Shown: in pieces, positions 52,770 through 61,643 of the stretch | Layout: each line of letters begins with the position of its first letter | Numbering within the stretch: the first letter of the stretch is position 1 | Assembly (NCBI GenBank): GCA_040219295.1 | Contig: JAVJST010000001.1 | Location: forward strand, 248,001 to 312,000 | Direction of reading: 5' to 3' | Source: JAVJST01 sp040219295 | Lineage (GTDB): Bacteria; Pseudomonadota; Alphaproteobacteria; Rhodospirillales; Casp-alpha2 | DNA length: 64,000 nucleotides | Notes under the pieces: model-generated | The model's input: only the letters and a program-made list of their open reading frames with translations | What the model was told of the DNA's origin: nothing | The model's database searches: none | Translations under genes and position numbers: made by a program

Positions 52770-53453
52770 CTACCGGGCGGCGGGGTTCAACTCTGATTCC
52801 GGGGAGCGCCGCCAATCGTCGATGACGGCCGCGGCCTCCAGCCGGCTCCGGATCTGGTCGCGGACTCCCTTCCACTTGAAGCGCATGGAATTGATGACGA
52901 TTTCGGTATCGAATTCCTTGAGCTGCGGCGCCACCGGCGCCCATTTGACGAGGGCGTTCTGACTGCCGTCGAACGGCCCCTCGCCGTCTTCGACATCCCG
53001 CCATTCCGTGGATTGCAGGCGTCCAAGAATCGCGGCGCGGGTGTCGGCGAAGCCTTCAAGCGGCTCGAGCTGTTCCATGTCTCTGGCAAGGATTTTCTCC
53101 GCCAATGCCCGTGTCATCGGAACGAGGTCTTCCGCACCGGCGTCGGCGCGTTGTGACAACAAGCCGCCGGCATATACCATCAGATCCGAGAGGCACATGA
53201 GGTAAATCTGCCATTTCGCGATATCGAGCGACTGGCCGAAGACCTCGTCCTTGAAGAGTTCGGGAAAACGCGTCCCGGCGCGGGTCTTCAGGTATCCGTA
53301 GAGCGTTACCTGGGCAATAAATTTCGCGCGGGTTTCGACGAACTCTGAAAACGCCTCGACCGTCGCGATTGGCGGTTCCGCGCGCCAGAACGCCAGCTTG
53401 CGGAACATTAGCCCCACATAACGCAAGGCGCTCTTACGGTACTCGGCTTCCAT
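52770..53453 (-). CDS. Conserved hypothetical protein
   Basis: 227-aa soluble protein of unknown function, mostly helical by composition. Distinct stretches are ATVEAFSEFVETRAKFIAQVTLYGYLKTRAGTRFPELF (about 30-67), DIAKWQIYLMCLSDLMVYAGG and the C-terminal VINSMRFKWKGVRDQIRSRLEA. The frame remains open through the tRNA gene, so ATG 53453 (MEAEYRKSALRYVG) is the sensible start. It lies between tRNA-Pro and the CBS-DUF294 gene. I recognise no domain. Confidence 0.75.
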   Translation of the reverse strand: MEAEYRKSALRYVGLMFRKLAFWRAEPPIATVEAFSEFVETRAKFIAQVTLYGYLKTRAGTRFPELFKDEVFGQSLDIAKWQIYLMCLSDLMVYAGGLLSQRADAGAEDLVPMTRALAEKILARDMEQLEPLEGFADTRAAILGRLQSTEWRDVEDGEGPFDGSQNALVKWAPVAPQLKEFDTEIVINSMRFKWKGVRDQIRSRLEAAAVIDDWRRSPESELNPAAR

Positions 53454-53536
53454 GACACTCGTCTCCGGCGACGCCGAACTCACCTTGGCGCCGAAGCGCC
53501 CCGAACCACGGGATTGCGGACCGGTGTCCGAGAAAC

Positions 53537-53613
53537 TGGTCGGAGCGGCGGGATTTGAACCCACGACCCCTACACCCCCAGTGTAGTGCGCTACCAGGCT
53601 GCGCTACGCTCCG
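53537..53613 (-). tRNA. tRNA-Pro (GGG anticodon)
   Basis: 77-nt cloverleaf. Acceptor CGGAGCG pairs with CGCTCCG; D arm GCGC/GCGC; anticodon stem CTACA/TGTAG with loop CTGGGGG, so anticodon GGG; T arm GTGGG-TTCAAAT-CCCGC. Discriminator A and an encoded CCA end are present (53537-53540). It lies just downstream of the merR gene, the common alphaproteobacterial ihfA-merR-tRNA-Pro order. Confidence 0.97.
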
Positions 53614-53708
53614 ACCGACCCTCGATCGATGCCGAGGGCGCGGCACTATTAGCCCGACGACGGTCCTGACGCAAGGTTCGGCTGCATCGCGACCGGCCCA
53701 TAAACCGA

Positions 53709-54182
53709 CTAATTCGAAAATGCCTTCAGCAAGGCTTGGCGAAGTTCGGTGAGTCGTCCAATAGCGGAATCGATCGCCTCTTCCATATCCCGGTTCGTTG
53801 CCTCAGCGGCTTGCAGACCGTCTTCGCCGCCGGAATCGTTCTCGTGCGCATGTCCGTTAGCGCCGGTATCGCGCTGTGACGGGTCGCGCAGCAGCTTCTG
53901 CACGCCCTTGATAGTGTAACCCTCGACATGCAGCAGATCACGAATGCGTTCCAGCAATGCGATGTCCTCAGGACGGTAGTAGCGGCGGCCGCCTCCCCGC
54001 TTCATCGGTTTTACTTGCGGGAACTTGGACTCCCAGAAACGCAGAACATGCTGCGGCAGGCCGAGTTCGTCGGCTGCTTCACTAATTGTTCGAAATGCGC
54101 CTGGAGACTTGCCGTTGCGGTTCCGCGAGGCGTCTGCGGAATCCGCTTCGCTCCGGCCGGCCATGGCTGACGTCTCGGACAT
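53709..54182 (-). CDS. MerR-family transcriptional regulator
   Basis: 157-aa MerR-like regulator. The winged HTH spans about residues 30-100: FRTISEAADELGLPQHVLRFWESKFPQVKPMKRGGGRRYYRPEDIALLERIRDLLHVEGYTIKGVQKLL. The C-terminal part lacks metal-binding cysteines and is Ala/Glu-rich, ending in a coiled helix (MEEAIDSAIGRLTELRQALLKAF). The start shares one base with the ihfA stop (TGATG). The ihfA-merR pairing is typical of alphaproteobacteria; the target genes are unknown. Confidence 0.92.
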   Translation of the reverse strand: MSETSAMAGRSEADSADASRNRNGKSPGAFRTISEAADELGLPQHVLRFWESKFPQVKPMKRGGGRRYYRPEDIALLERIRDLLHVEGYTIKGVQKLLRDPSQRDTGANGHAHENDSGGEDGLQAAEATNRDMEEAIDSAIGRLTELRQALLKAFSN

Positions 54183-54493
54183 CAGATTGAGGACGACCGG
54201 CTTTGCTCGTTGATGCGGCTCTTCAGAACCTGGGACGGTCGAAAGACCAGAACCTTGCGCGGCAGGATCGGCACCTCTTCTCCCGTCTTGGGGTTGCGGC
54301 CTGTGCGTTGACCCTTCTGGCGAACGGAGAAACTACCGAACGAAGAAATCTTCACGGACTCGCCCGATGCAAGCGACTCGGAGATGTAGCCTAGTACAGA
54401 TTCCAACAGGTCGGCGGATTCGTTGCGCGACAGACCGACTTCCTGATAAACCGCCTCGCTCAACTGCGCGCGCGTGATTGTTCGCCCTGTCAT
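54182..54493 (-). CDS. ihfA: Integration host factor subunit alpha
   Basis: 103-aa IHF-alpha, a DNA-bending HU-family subunit. The family pattern is complete: TRAQLSEAVYQEVGLSRNESADLLESVL, SGESVKISSFGSFSVRQKGQRTGRNPKTGEEVPI with the minor-groove arm and its Pro, and KVLVFRPSQVLKSRIN. ATG 54493 has GTGGAG just upstream. It lies downstream of plsX-fabH after a 153-bp gap, so a separate promoter is likely. Confidence 0.95.
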   Translation of the reverse strand: MTGRTITRAQLSEAVYQEVGLSRNESADLLESVLGYISESLASGESVKISSFGSFSVRQKGQRTGRNPKTGEEVPILPRKVLVFRPSQVLKSRINEQSRSSSI

Positions 54494-54646
54494 GCTCCAC
54501 CCCTGTATTGTTTGATCGCGCTTGAAAGCGCGTTTAGAGCTCAAGCGTAGCCCGGTGGACACCGCGCGTCAATCGTGCTCCGACGGAAGTTTTGGTGTCT
54601 ATCTAATTGAGATGGCTGGATAATCCTAGTCGGAGAGACTATCGGA

Positions 54647-55633
54647 TCACCAGCGGACCAGACCGGCACCCCAGGTCAGGCCGCCCCCCATCGCCTCGAG
54701 CAGCAACAGTTGCCCGCTCTTGATCCGCCCGTCGCGAACCGCCTCGTCGAGCGCCAGCGGTATCGACGCCGCCGACGTGTTCGCGTGGCGATCGACCGTA
54801 ATGACCACGCGGCTCTCTTCGAGACCGAGTTTCTTGGCGGTGGAGTCCAGAATTCTCTTGTTTGCCTGGTGTGGAACAAGCCAGTCGATGTCGCTTCTCT
54901 GGAGGCCGTTCGCGTCGAGCGCTTCATCGACTACTTCGGCGAGATTGACGACGGCATGGCGAAAGACGTCCCTGCCCTCCATGCGCACGTGTCCGACGGT
55001 TCCCGTCGATGACGGGCCGCCGTCGACGTACAGTAGGTCGTGATAATCGCCGGCGGAGTGGATGTGGGTCGACAGAATGCCGCGCGCATTCGCGCCGCTG
55101 GCATCTGAATCCTCGGGGTCCGCCTTGATCACAACTGCGCCGGCGCCATCGCCAAAGAGTACGCAGGTCGATCGGTCCTCCCAATCCAGAAGGCGGGAGA
55201 ATGTCTCGGCGCCGATCAGCAGCACGCACCGGGCCTGCCCCGAGCGGATCATGCTGTTGGCGACCGACAGGCCATAAATGAAGCCAGAACAGACCGCCTG
55301 GAGATCGAAGGCTGCACCGTTCGGCATCCCGAGACGGGACTGCACCTTAACCGCCGTTGCGGGGAACGTGTTGTCCGGGGTCGTCGTCGCGACAATCACG
55401 ATGTCGATTTCGGCGACGTCCGTATCGGCGTGCTCGAGGGCCGCGACGGCGGCGTTGTACGCGAGATCGGAGGTGGTTTCGTCATCGGCCGCGATATGAC
55501 GTTGCCGGATACCCGTGCGCGTCACAATCCATTCATCGGAGGTGTCGATTCTTTCTGCGAGTTCCTCGTTGCTGACGGCCCGCTTCGGCAAGTAGGAGCC
55601 GCAGCCGGCAATGTAAGCGCGCGGCAGGGTCAT
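54647..55633 (-). CDS. fabH: 3-oxoacyl-ACP synthase III (KAS III)
   Basis: 328-aa KAS III, which condenses acetyl-CoA with malonyl-ACP to start fatty-acid synthesis. The catalytic triad is intact: Cys in FDLQAVCSGFIYGL, His in LVPHQANKRI, Asn in VDRHANTSAASIPLAL. The C-terminal GGGLTWGAGLVRW is typical. It overlaps plsX by 4 bp (ATGA), so phospholipid and fatty-acid initiation are coupled. Confidence 0.96.
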   Translation of the reverse strand: MTLPRAYIAGCGSYLPKRAVSNEELAERIDTSDEWIVTRTGIRQRHIAADDETTSDLAYNAAVAALEHADTDVAEIDIVIVATTTPDNTFPATAVKVQSRLGMPNGAAFDLQAVCSGFIYGLSVANSMIRSGQARCVLLIGAETFSRLLDWEDRSTCVLFGDGAGAVVIKADPEDSDASGANARGILSTHIHSAGDYHDLLYVDGGPSSTGTVGHVRMEGRDVFRHAVVNLAEVVDEALDANGLQRSDIDWLVPHQANKRILDSTAKKLGLEESRVVITVDRHANTSAASIPLALDEAVRDGRIKSGQLLLLEAMGGGLTWGAGLVRW

Positions 55634-56745
55634 TGATTGATGGCCTCACGAGTTTCCGAGGAAGTGTCCGAATCGGACGGCGAATCATTGCCGCCATCTT
55701 GGACCACATCGCCCGCTTCGTCACGCTCGGCCTGTAGATTCACGAAGTCCCGCCGGATGTCATCGTTGACCTGATTGTTGACTAGATCGGCGGCAACCTT
55801 GATTGCGTTGGCGAACCCGAAGGCATCCGTTCCGCCGTGACTTTTCACGCAGATACCGTTCAGGCCGAGGAACATGGCCCCGTTGTAACGTCTCGGGTCG
55901 ACCTTCTGCTTGAAGGTGTTGAGCGCCGGGCGCGCAAGGATTGCCCCAAGTTTCGAGCCGAGCGTGCTGTTCAGGGCCTCCTTGAGGAAGTGTCCGAACA
56001 TCTTGACGGTACCCTCGGCGGTCTTGAGCGCGACGTTGCCGGTGAAACCGTCAGTGACGATCACGTCGACAGTGCCGGCGCCAATGTCGTCGCCTTCAAC
56101 GAATCCGTGGAAGTGGATTGGCAAATGGGTCTGCTGGAGGACCTGCGCCGCGCCTTTGACCGCCTGGTTGCCCTTCAGATCCTCGGCCCCGACATTGAGG
56201 ATGCCGATCGTCGGCTGTTTCAACCCCAGTACCTTGCGCGCGAAGACTTCGCCCATGACGGCGAACTGCACGAGATTATCGGCGTCGCATTCCACATTGG
56301 CGCCGAGGTCCAGCATTACGCTCTCGCTGCGCTGCGTCGGGAAAAACGTCGCGATTGCCGGCCGGTCGATGCCGGGCAGCGTCTTCAGCACGAACTTCGC
56401 CATGGCCATCAGCGCGCCGGTGTTGCCAGCCGATATGATCCCGGCCGCCTCCTCGTTCTTCACGGCATTGATGGCGAGCCGCATGCTGGACTCGCGGCCG
56501 TTGCGGAGGGCCACTGAAGGTTTCTCGTCTGACGCCACGGCGTGCGACGTGTGACGCACCTCGACCCGCTCGCGAAGACGCGACGAACCGCCGGCGACGA
56601 GCGGCTCGATCTGCGCCTCGTCGCCGAACAGGATGACGCGGATGCCCGGCAGCATTTCCAGTGCCAGGTCAACGCCTGCGACCGTCATGGCGGGCGCGGA
56701 ATCGCCCCCCATGGCATCGACGGATAACGTAATGGAACGGGTCAA
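55630..56745 (-). CDS. plsX: Phosphate acyltransferase PlsX
   Basis: 371-aa PlsX, which converts acyl-ACP to acyl-phosphate for phospholipid synthesis. Family signature: ITLSVDAMGGDSAPAMTVAG at the N-terminus, GILNVGAEDLKGN, IVTDGFTGNVALKTAEGTVK and LGLNGICVKSHGGTDAFGFANAI. The C-terminal ~45 residues are acidic and Ser-rich, longer than in E. coli. The start reads as TTG 56745 with GAGG upstream. It lies between rpmF and fabH, the classic cluster. Confidence 0.94.
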   Translation of the reverse strand: MTRSITLSVDAMGGDSAPAMTVAGVDLALEMLPGIRVILFGDEAQIEPLVAGGSSRLRERVEVRHTSHAVASDEKPSVALRNGRESSMRLAINAVKNEEAAGIISAGNTGALMAMAKFVLKTLPGIDRPAIATFFPTQRSESVMLDLGANVECDADNLVQFAVMGEVFARKVLGLKQPTIGILNVGAEDLKGNQAVKGAAQVLQQTHLPIHFHGFVEGDDIGAGTVDVIVTDGFTGNVALKTAEGTVKMFGHFLKEALNSTLGSKLGAILARPALNTFKQKVDPRRYNGAMFLGLNGICVKSHGGTDAFGFANAIKVAADLVNNQVNDDIRRDFVNLQAERDEAGDVVQDGGNDSPSDSDTSSETREAINQ

Positions 56746-56781
56746 ATGGTGACGTCCTCGATTGTTGATACGACCGAGTGC

Positions 56782-56967
56782 TTACGCGGCGTCACCGACC
56801 TCCGTAACCTCGCGACCGTTGTAGTGGCCGCAAGAGGAACAAACGTGGTGAGGTTGCTTCAGTTCGCCGCAGTTCGCGCACTCTTCGTACGACGACGATT
56901 GTAGCGCATCGTGGGCACGGCGCATATTGCGGCGCGACTTCGAAACCTTCTTCTTAGGGACAGCCAT
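56782..56967 (-). CDS. rpmF: 50S ribosomal protein L32
   Basis: 61-aa L32. AVPKKKVSKSRRNMRRAHDAL at the N-terminus and a zinc ribbon CANCGELKQPHHVCSSCGHYNGR with two CxxC pairs, so this is the zinc-binding form. AGGAG precedes the ATG. It leads the rpmF-plsX-fabH run. Confidence 0.97.
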   Translation of the reverse strand: MAVPKKKVSKSRRNMRRAHDALQSSSYEECANCGELKQPHHVCSSCGHYNGREVTEVGDAA

Positions 56968-57057
56968 GGTGCTCCTACCTCGTGTAGCGCTGGTCCGTGA
57001 AATGCGAAGGCGCTTACATATCCAATCTTACCCATTTCGGCAAGCCGAATGAGGGAT

Positions 57058-57621
57058 TTATTTTAAAGAATCCTTGAGCTTCGCGAGGGCTGCGAACGGG
57101 CTGTTTCCAGCAGATTCCACGTTGGCGCCATCGTCGCCCCGCCATTCGGGCTCGGCACCCTCGGCGCGCGGGAACGGATCCAGCTCAAGAGCCAGTTGCT
57201 GAATGGCCAGTTCGCCAAGATCGACCGACCCGGCCTCGATCTCGCCCAGAACATCGACCTCGTCGTCGTCGAGCGTCAGTTCCTCACGGGCAAACTCCGA
57301 CGAATCGGCGGGGAGAAACAGGCCCTGGACAGCCACCTTGACATCGAACGGCACCGGTTGGAGCGACACGACACAGGTTTGCGTCCCCCGCCCCGTGACT
57401 TCTCCCTCGACGTAAGCGCCGGTGCCGGGTGCATCCGGGTCACCGTCGAGCTGCACCGTCAGATTTGCGCTCAAGTGTTCCAGCGATGCGAGGTCAAGCC
57501 GCGCGGCGATGGCTTCGCGGGCCGCGTCATCGGCTTCGACCAAGAAAGTCTTCGAATCCTCGCCCAGGTGTCCCAGGGTAACCGGCGACGGGAATTCCCT
57601 TTTCGGTTCGCTCGTGCTCAT
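57058..57621 (-). CDS. DUF177 (YceD) family protein
   Basis: 187-aa YceD/DUF177 protein, usually encoded just before rpmF and required in bacteria and plastids for 23S rRNA accumulation. The conserved core is VSLQPVPFDVKVAVQGLFLPA, then LTLDDDEVDVLGEIEAGSVDLGELAIQQLALELDPFPRAEGA, which includes the family's hydrophobic and Pro-rich motif. It overlaps the CBP3-like gene by 4 bp and is 90 bp before rpmF. Confidence 0.9.
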   Translation of the reverse strand: MSTSEPKREFPSPVTLGHLGEDSKTFLVEADDAAREAIAARLDLASLEHLSANLTVQLDGDPDAPGTGAYVEGEVTGRGTQTCVVSLQPVPFDVKVAVQGLFLPADSSEFAREELTLDDDEVDVLGEIEAGSVDLGELAIQQLALELDPFPRAEGAEPEWRGDDGANVESAGNSPFAALAKLKDSLK

Positions 57622-58205
57622 GCCGCACCTTTCTTCCCGGTGTCGCCTTTCCCTGGTGCGCCAGGCGCCATGAACGTCATGTCGCCGGCCAGCAGCCGCG
57701 ACGTCTCGATCTCTGCCAGGTGGGCGTCCTGCAGGCGCATGTAGCGGGCCATCTTGCCGACGGTCGCATCCGACGGTTCGGTCTTTCGATAGAGATTGCG
57801 CCTGAGGGCCGATTCGATCTCCTGCGGCTCGGTTGCGTCCAAACCCATGTCGTAGGACATGATGCGGCCGCGAAAGCCCTCCGCGAGCTTCTTCATGCGC
57901 TTCGGCATGCCGTGATCGCCGATGCCCATCTCTCGGAGATTTTGATCCATGTCGGCGAACATCAGGTCATGCAACGCCTGGGAGAGCACAATCGCGTCTT
58001 CGCCGCCAGATTTGAGCCGGCGCATGACCAGGAACGCATGTAGTGCGACGAGGTCGTAGCGGCCGTCCGGCGTATCGGCGACGCCATAGGAATCATAGAA
58101 GATCGGTAGGCGAGATTGTGCGACAATGGAGCGATAGAGGGAGAGCGCCGTCGGATTGTCGAACGGCGTTTCAAACCAGCCCTTGATTTGATCGATCAAG
58201 CTCAT
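57618..58205 (-). CDS. Ubiquinol-cytochrome c chaperone (CBP3/UQCC1-like)
   Basis: 195-aa protein of the ubiquinol-cytochrome c chaperone family, the alphaproteobacterial relatives of mitochondrial Cbp3/UQCC1, which assist assembly of cytochrome b of the bc1 complex. Features: ALSLYRSIVAQSRLPIFYDSYGVADTPDGRYDLVALHAFLVMRRLK (about 20-65) and MFADMDQNLREMGIGDHGMPKRMKKLAEGFRGR (about 82-114). It is the first gene of the minus run, with 36 bp to the divergent bamE. Confidence 0.92.
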   Translation of the reverse strand: MSLIDQIKGWFETPFDNPTALSLYRSIVAQSRLPIFYDSYGVADTPDGRYDLVALHAFLVMRRLKSGGEDAIVLSQALHDLMFADMDQNLREMGIGDHGMPKRMKKLAEGFRGRIMSYDMGLDATEPQEIESALRRNLYRKTEPSDATVGKMARYMRLQDAHLAEIETSRLLAGDMTFMAPGAPGKGDTGKKGAA

Positions 58206-58241
58206 AAGCTACGCTCGATTTGCGACAGCCACGGATGAAGC

Positions 58242-58730
58242 ATGAGACTTAATCGGGCGTTCACGGAAAAACAACCCGCGGCAATCGCGCGTCGACTGTC
58301 GCGCGGAATGGCCGTGGTTGCGCTTGGGCTGGCGCTAGCGACGACAGGATGCACCAAGCGGGTGGATGTCCGCGGCAACAAACCTGATCCGGATATGCTG
58401 CGGACGCTCGTTGAGGACAAGCTGACCCGCGAGGAAGTCACACAGATTCTCGGTACGCCCTCGACGGTGGCGCTGTTCACCAACGAGACGTGGCTCTACA
58501 TCAGCCAGACGACCGAGGCGATCGCTTTTCTCGAACCCGAAGTCGTCGAGCAGACCGTGGTCGTGGTTCAGTTTTCCGATTCAGGCGAAGTCGCGAGCGT
58601 CGACACATTGGGTGTCGAAGACGGTCGGTTGGTGAGCCTGAGCGAGAAGACGACACCGACGCTCGGCAACGAACTCGGTGCGATCCAGCAGATGATCGGC
58701 AATATCGGCCGTTTCAACGTCGACCAGTAA
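58242..58730 (+). CDS. bamE: Outer membrane assembly lipoprotein BamE
   Basis: 162-aa BamE/SmpA-like lipoprotein of the beta-barrel assembly machinery. A signal peptide and lipobox end at Cys37 (GLALATTGC). The SmpA/OmlA core is DMLRTLVEDKLTREEVTQILGTPSTVALFTNETWLYIS, followed by FLEPEVVEQTVVVVQFSDSGEVASVDTLG. The basic N-region is long, and ATG 58308 is an alternative start. GGATGAAG precedes the listed ATG. It converges on hppA through a bidirectional terminator. Confidence 0.93.
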   Translation: MRLNRAFTEKQPAAIARRLSRGMAVVALGLALATTGCTKRVDVRGNKPDPDMLRTLVEDKLTREEVTQILGTPSTVALFTNETWLYISQTTEAIAFLEPEVVEQTVVVVQFSDSGEVASVDTLGVEDGRLVSLSEKTTPTLGNELGAIQQMIGNIGRFNVDQ

Positions 58731-58746
58731 CTCCGGCTTCGGAACG

Positions 58747-58780
58747 AAAAAGCCCCGGTGAGAGGTTCACCGGGGCTTTT
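58747..58780. terminator. Bidirectional terminator between bamE and hppA
   Basis: AGCCCCGGTGA (58751-58761), loop of 5, TCACCGGGGCT (58767-58777), with a T-run on one side and an A-run (58747-58751) on the other, so it can serve both convergent genes. Confidence 0.93.
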
Positions 58781-58804
58781 GCTCTTCTGGACGGATCCTG
58801 CGTA

Positions 58805-60895
58805 TCAGGCGAGAATCGCCAGCATCAGGATGGCCATGATGTTGATGATCTTGATCATCGGATTCACCGCCGGCCCGGCCGTATCCTTGTAGGGATCACC
58901 GACCGTGTCGCCGGTCACCGCGGCATGGTGGGCGTCCGAGCCCTTGCCGCCGTGATTGCCGTCTTCGATGTACTTCTTGGCGTTGTCCCAGGCACCGCCG
59001 CCTGCAGTCATGGACAGCGCGACAAACAGACCCGTGACAATCGTTCCCATCAACATCGCGCCGACAGCGGCGAAAGCAGCCGCCTGATCGGCAATGGTGT
59101 AGACAACGAAGTAGATCACCCACGGAGCCAGAAGCGGCAACAGCGACGGAACGATCATCTCCTTGATCGCGGCCTTGGTCAGCAGATCGACGCACTTGCC
59201 GTATTCCGGCTTGCCGGTGCCTTCCATGATGCCGGGAATTTCCCGGAACTGACGCCGTACTTCGACAACGATCGCACCGCCGGCACGGCCGACAGCCATC
59301 ATGCACATCGACCCGAACAGGAACGGCAGCATGCCGCCGATGAACAGGCCGATCACGACGTACGGATCCTGCAGGTTGAACGTCACGTCGACGTTCGGGA
59401 AGTAGTACGTCAGGTCTTCGGTGTAGGCCGCGAACAGCACCAGTGCTGCGAGACCGGCGGAACCGATCGCGTAGCCCTTGGTAACAGCTTTGGTGGTATT
59501 GCCGACGGCGTCGAGCGCATCAGTCGTGTTGCGAACTTCGTCATCGAGTTCCGCCATCTCGGCGATGCCGCCGGCATTGTCGGTGACGGGACCGAAGGCG
59601 TCGAGCGCGACGACCATGCCAGCGAGCGCCAGCATGGTGGTTGCCGCCATCGAGATACCAAACAGGCCGGCATTCAGGTAGGAAACCAGAATGCCACCGC
59701 AGATCACGACGACCGGAAGCGCGGTGGCTTCCATCGATACCGCTAGACCCTGAATGACGTTGGTCGCGTGGCCGGTCTCACAGGCCGCGGCAACGCTCTT
59801 GACCGGGCGGTAGTCCGTGCCCGTGTAATACTCGGTGATCCAGATGATCAGGCCGGTGACGACAAGACCGGTCAGGGCGCAAATGAAGAGGTTCATGCCG
59901 GTAATGGTCTTGGCGCCCATGGCGTATTCGGTACCCCACCCGACGTACATCGACACGATGCCACCGATCAGCGCCGCCGAAATGACCGCGCTGGCGATAA
60001 AGCCCTTGTAGAGCGCTCCCATGATCGAGTTGTTGGCGCCGAGGCGTACGAACCAGGTCGCGACAACGGAACCGACGATGCAGACGCCGCCGATCAGCAA
60101 CGGCATGAGCATCATGCTCTCCTGAGCCGCACCGGTGAAGTAAAGCGCGCCGAGGAGCATCGTCGCAACGATCGTCACGGCGTAAGTCTCGAACAGGTCG
60201 GCGGCCATGCCGGCGCAGTCACCGACATTATCGCCCACGTTGTCGGCGATGACGCCGGCATTGCGAGGATCGTCTTCCGGGATGCCGGCTTCAATCTTGC
60301 CGACGAGATCCGAACCGACGTCGGCCCCCTTGGTGAAGATGCCGCCACCGAGACGGGCAAAAATCGAGATCAACGAAGCACCGAAACCGAGCGCTACGAG
60401 GGCCTCAATGATGTGACGCATGCCCTCGGCAGTCGTCGTGTCGATGATGCCGCGAAGCACAACGTAGTAACCGGCGACGCCGAGAAGTGCGAGGCCGACG
60501 ACGAGCATGCCGGTCACGGCACCCGCCTTGAAGGCGACGCTCAGACCGCCTGCGAGGCCGATCGTGCGGGCGGCTTCGGTGGTTCGGACGTTGGCGCGAA
60601 CCGAGACATTCATGCCGATGTAACCGGCGACACCGGACAGGATCGCACCGATGAAGTAACCGATGGCGACCAGCAGGCCGAGCTTGAGACCCAGCAACAC
60701 ACCGATGATGACGCCGACAACAGCGATCGCGGTGTACTGGCGGTTCAGGTAGGCTGCGGCGCCTTCTTGAATGGCAGCGGCAATTTCCTGCATGCGTTCG
60801 TTACCGGCAGGTGCAGACACCACCGAGCGGATTGCCCAGGCGCCGTAAACCAAGGCGACGAGGCCGCAGATGATCGTTAGCGTGTATAAAGTCAT
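58805..60895 (-). CDS. hppA: Membrane H+-translocating pyrophosphatase, K+-independent type
   Basis: 696-aa integral pyrophosphatase with about 16 transmembrane segments, which couples PPi hydrolysis to proton pumping. PPi-site motifs are DVGSDLVGKIEAGIPEDDPRNAGVIADNVGDNVGDCAGM, DAFGPVTDNAGGIAEM and the C-terminal KKYIEDG...GKGSDAHHAAVTGDTVGDPYKDTAGPAVNPMIKI. The K+-dependence determinant reads GNTTKAVTKG (Lys codon at 59489-59491), the K+-independent form, whereas K+-dependent enzymes have Ala. ATG 60895 is preferred over an open upstream frame. Proton rather than sodium pumping is expected from this subclass. Confidence 0.95.
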   Translation of the reverse strand: MTLYTLTIICGLVALVYGAWAIRSVVSAPAGNERMQEIAAAIQEGAAAYLNRQYTAIAVVGVIIGVLLGLKLGLLVAIGYFIGAILSGVAGYIGMNVSVRANVRTTEAARTIGLAGGLSVAFKAGAVTGMLVVGLALLGVAGYYVVLRGIIDTTTAEGMRHIIEALVALGFGASLISIFARLGGGIFTKGADVGSDLVGKIEAGIPEDDPRNAGVIADNVGDNVGDCAGMAADLFETYAVTIVATMLLGALYFTGAAQESMMLMPLLIGGVCIVGSVVATWFVRLGANNSIMGALYKGFIASAVISAALIGGIVSMYVGWGTEYAMGAKTITGMNLFICALTGLVVTGLIIWITEYYTGTDYRPVKSVAAACETGHATNVIQGLAVSMEATALPVVVICGGILVSYLNAGLFGISMAATTMLALAGMVVALDAFGPVTDNAGGIAEMAELDDEVRNTTDALDAVGNTTKAVTKGYAIGSAGLAALVLFAAYTEDLTYYFPNVDVTFNLQDPYVVIGLFIGGMLPFLFGSMCMMAVGRAGGAIVVEVRRQFREIPGIMEGTGKPEYGKCVDLLTKAAIKEMIVPSLLPLLAPWVIYFVVYTIADQAAAFAAVGAMLMGTIVTGLFVALSMTAGGGAWDNAKKYIEDGNHGGKGSDAHHAAVTGDTVGDPYKDTAGPAVNPMIKIINIMAILMLAILA

Positions 60896-61108
60896 TAAGA
60901 ATGACCCCTCTTGATCCCTTTGGCGTGATGACCGGAGACAGCGGGATATGCAGTCAAACTCCGGAATTTGGGCGTCCCCCGCCCGAAAAGCGCCGGGAAA
61001 ATGCCAGATGGGCCCGGATAAAGCAACACTGCACCCCGCCGGTCTTCGCCGGACCCGTTCATCGGCGGCGAAAATCACGGATTCGCGTCGTGAACGCCCC
61101 GGAATTCC

Positions 61109-61555
61109 TTAGTTTTCGTTGATCGCCTGGATCAACACATCGGCAACCGGCTCGTTTGGGTACAAACGGTCGGCGATCAGCTTCAGCCGCTTCTTGAGGA
61201 CAAAGACGTCGATATGAGAATCGCCCCGTTTGAGCAATCTGGGGAGGAATGAGTGCAGGTCCTGAAGGAACGCATTGCTCAAACGCGGCAGGTTCTTGTT
61301 GACGAAAGCCGTATCTTCCTTGCCGACAGTCTGCAGTTTGACGACGACCTGCACGGTCGCGGTGACCTTCGAGCCGTCGAAAATATTGATGACCAGCGGT
61401 TCCATGTCGATGAAGCTCGGCGCCACGGGTGCCTTGACTTCGGCGACGGTGCCGGGCGGCGGCGCGAAGATGCCGATTTTCATGTAACGCATGACACCAA
61501 TGGCCGACCCGGCGACGAAAAGCAGGAAGGCGATGGCGAGGGCAAGGCGTTTCAA
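61109..61555 (-). CDS. FliL-like membrane-anchored protein
   Basis: 148-aa protein with one N-terminal transmembrane segment (LALAIAFLLFVAGSAIGVM, about 4-22) and a periplasmic domain similar to FliL (FIDMEPLVINIFDGSKVTATVQVVVKLQTVGKED, then LPRLSNAFLQDLHSFLPRLL). FliL helps flagellar torque, but no flagellar genes are here. It lies between thiL and hppA, a position repeated in related alphaproteobacteria, so a role outside the flagellum is possible. The start reads as TTG 61555. Confidence 0.75.
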   Translation of the reverse strand: MKRLALAIAFLLFVAGSAIGVMRYMKIGIFAPPPGTVAEVKAPVAPSFIDMEPLVINIFDGSKVTATVQVVVKLQTVGKEDTAFVNKNLPRLSNAFLQDLHSFLPRLLKRGDSHIDVFVLKKRLKLIADRLYPNEPVADVLIQAINEN

Positions 61556-61643
61556 GTTGTGTGTTCCCGCTGGTTTGGTTGAAATCGTGGAAGGAGACTA
61601 GTGCAATGCAGTTGCGTCGTCATCCTGTCGATGGGATGACGGC

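Noticed and set aside
59768..60880. 370-codon plus-strand open frame opposite hppA
   Set aside because: Antisense to highly conserved hppA; the Asp/His/Arg-rich product is typical of a shadow frame.
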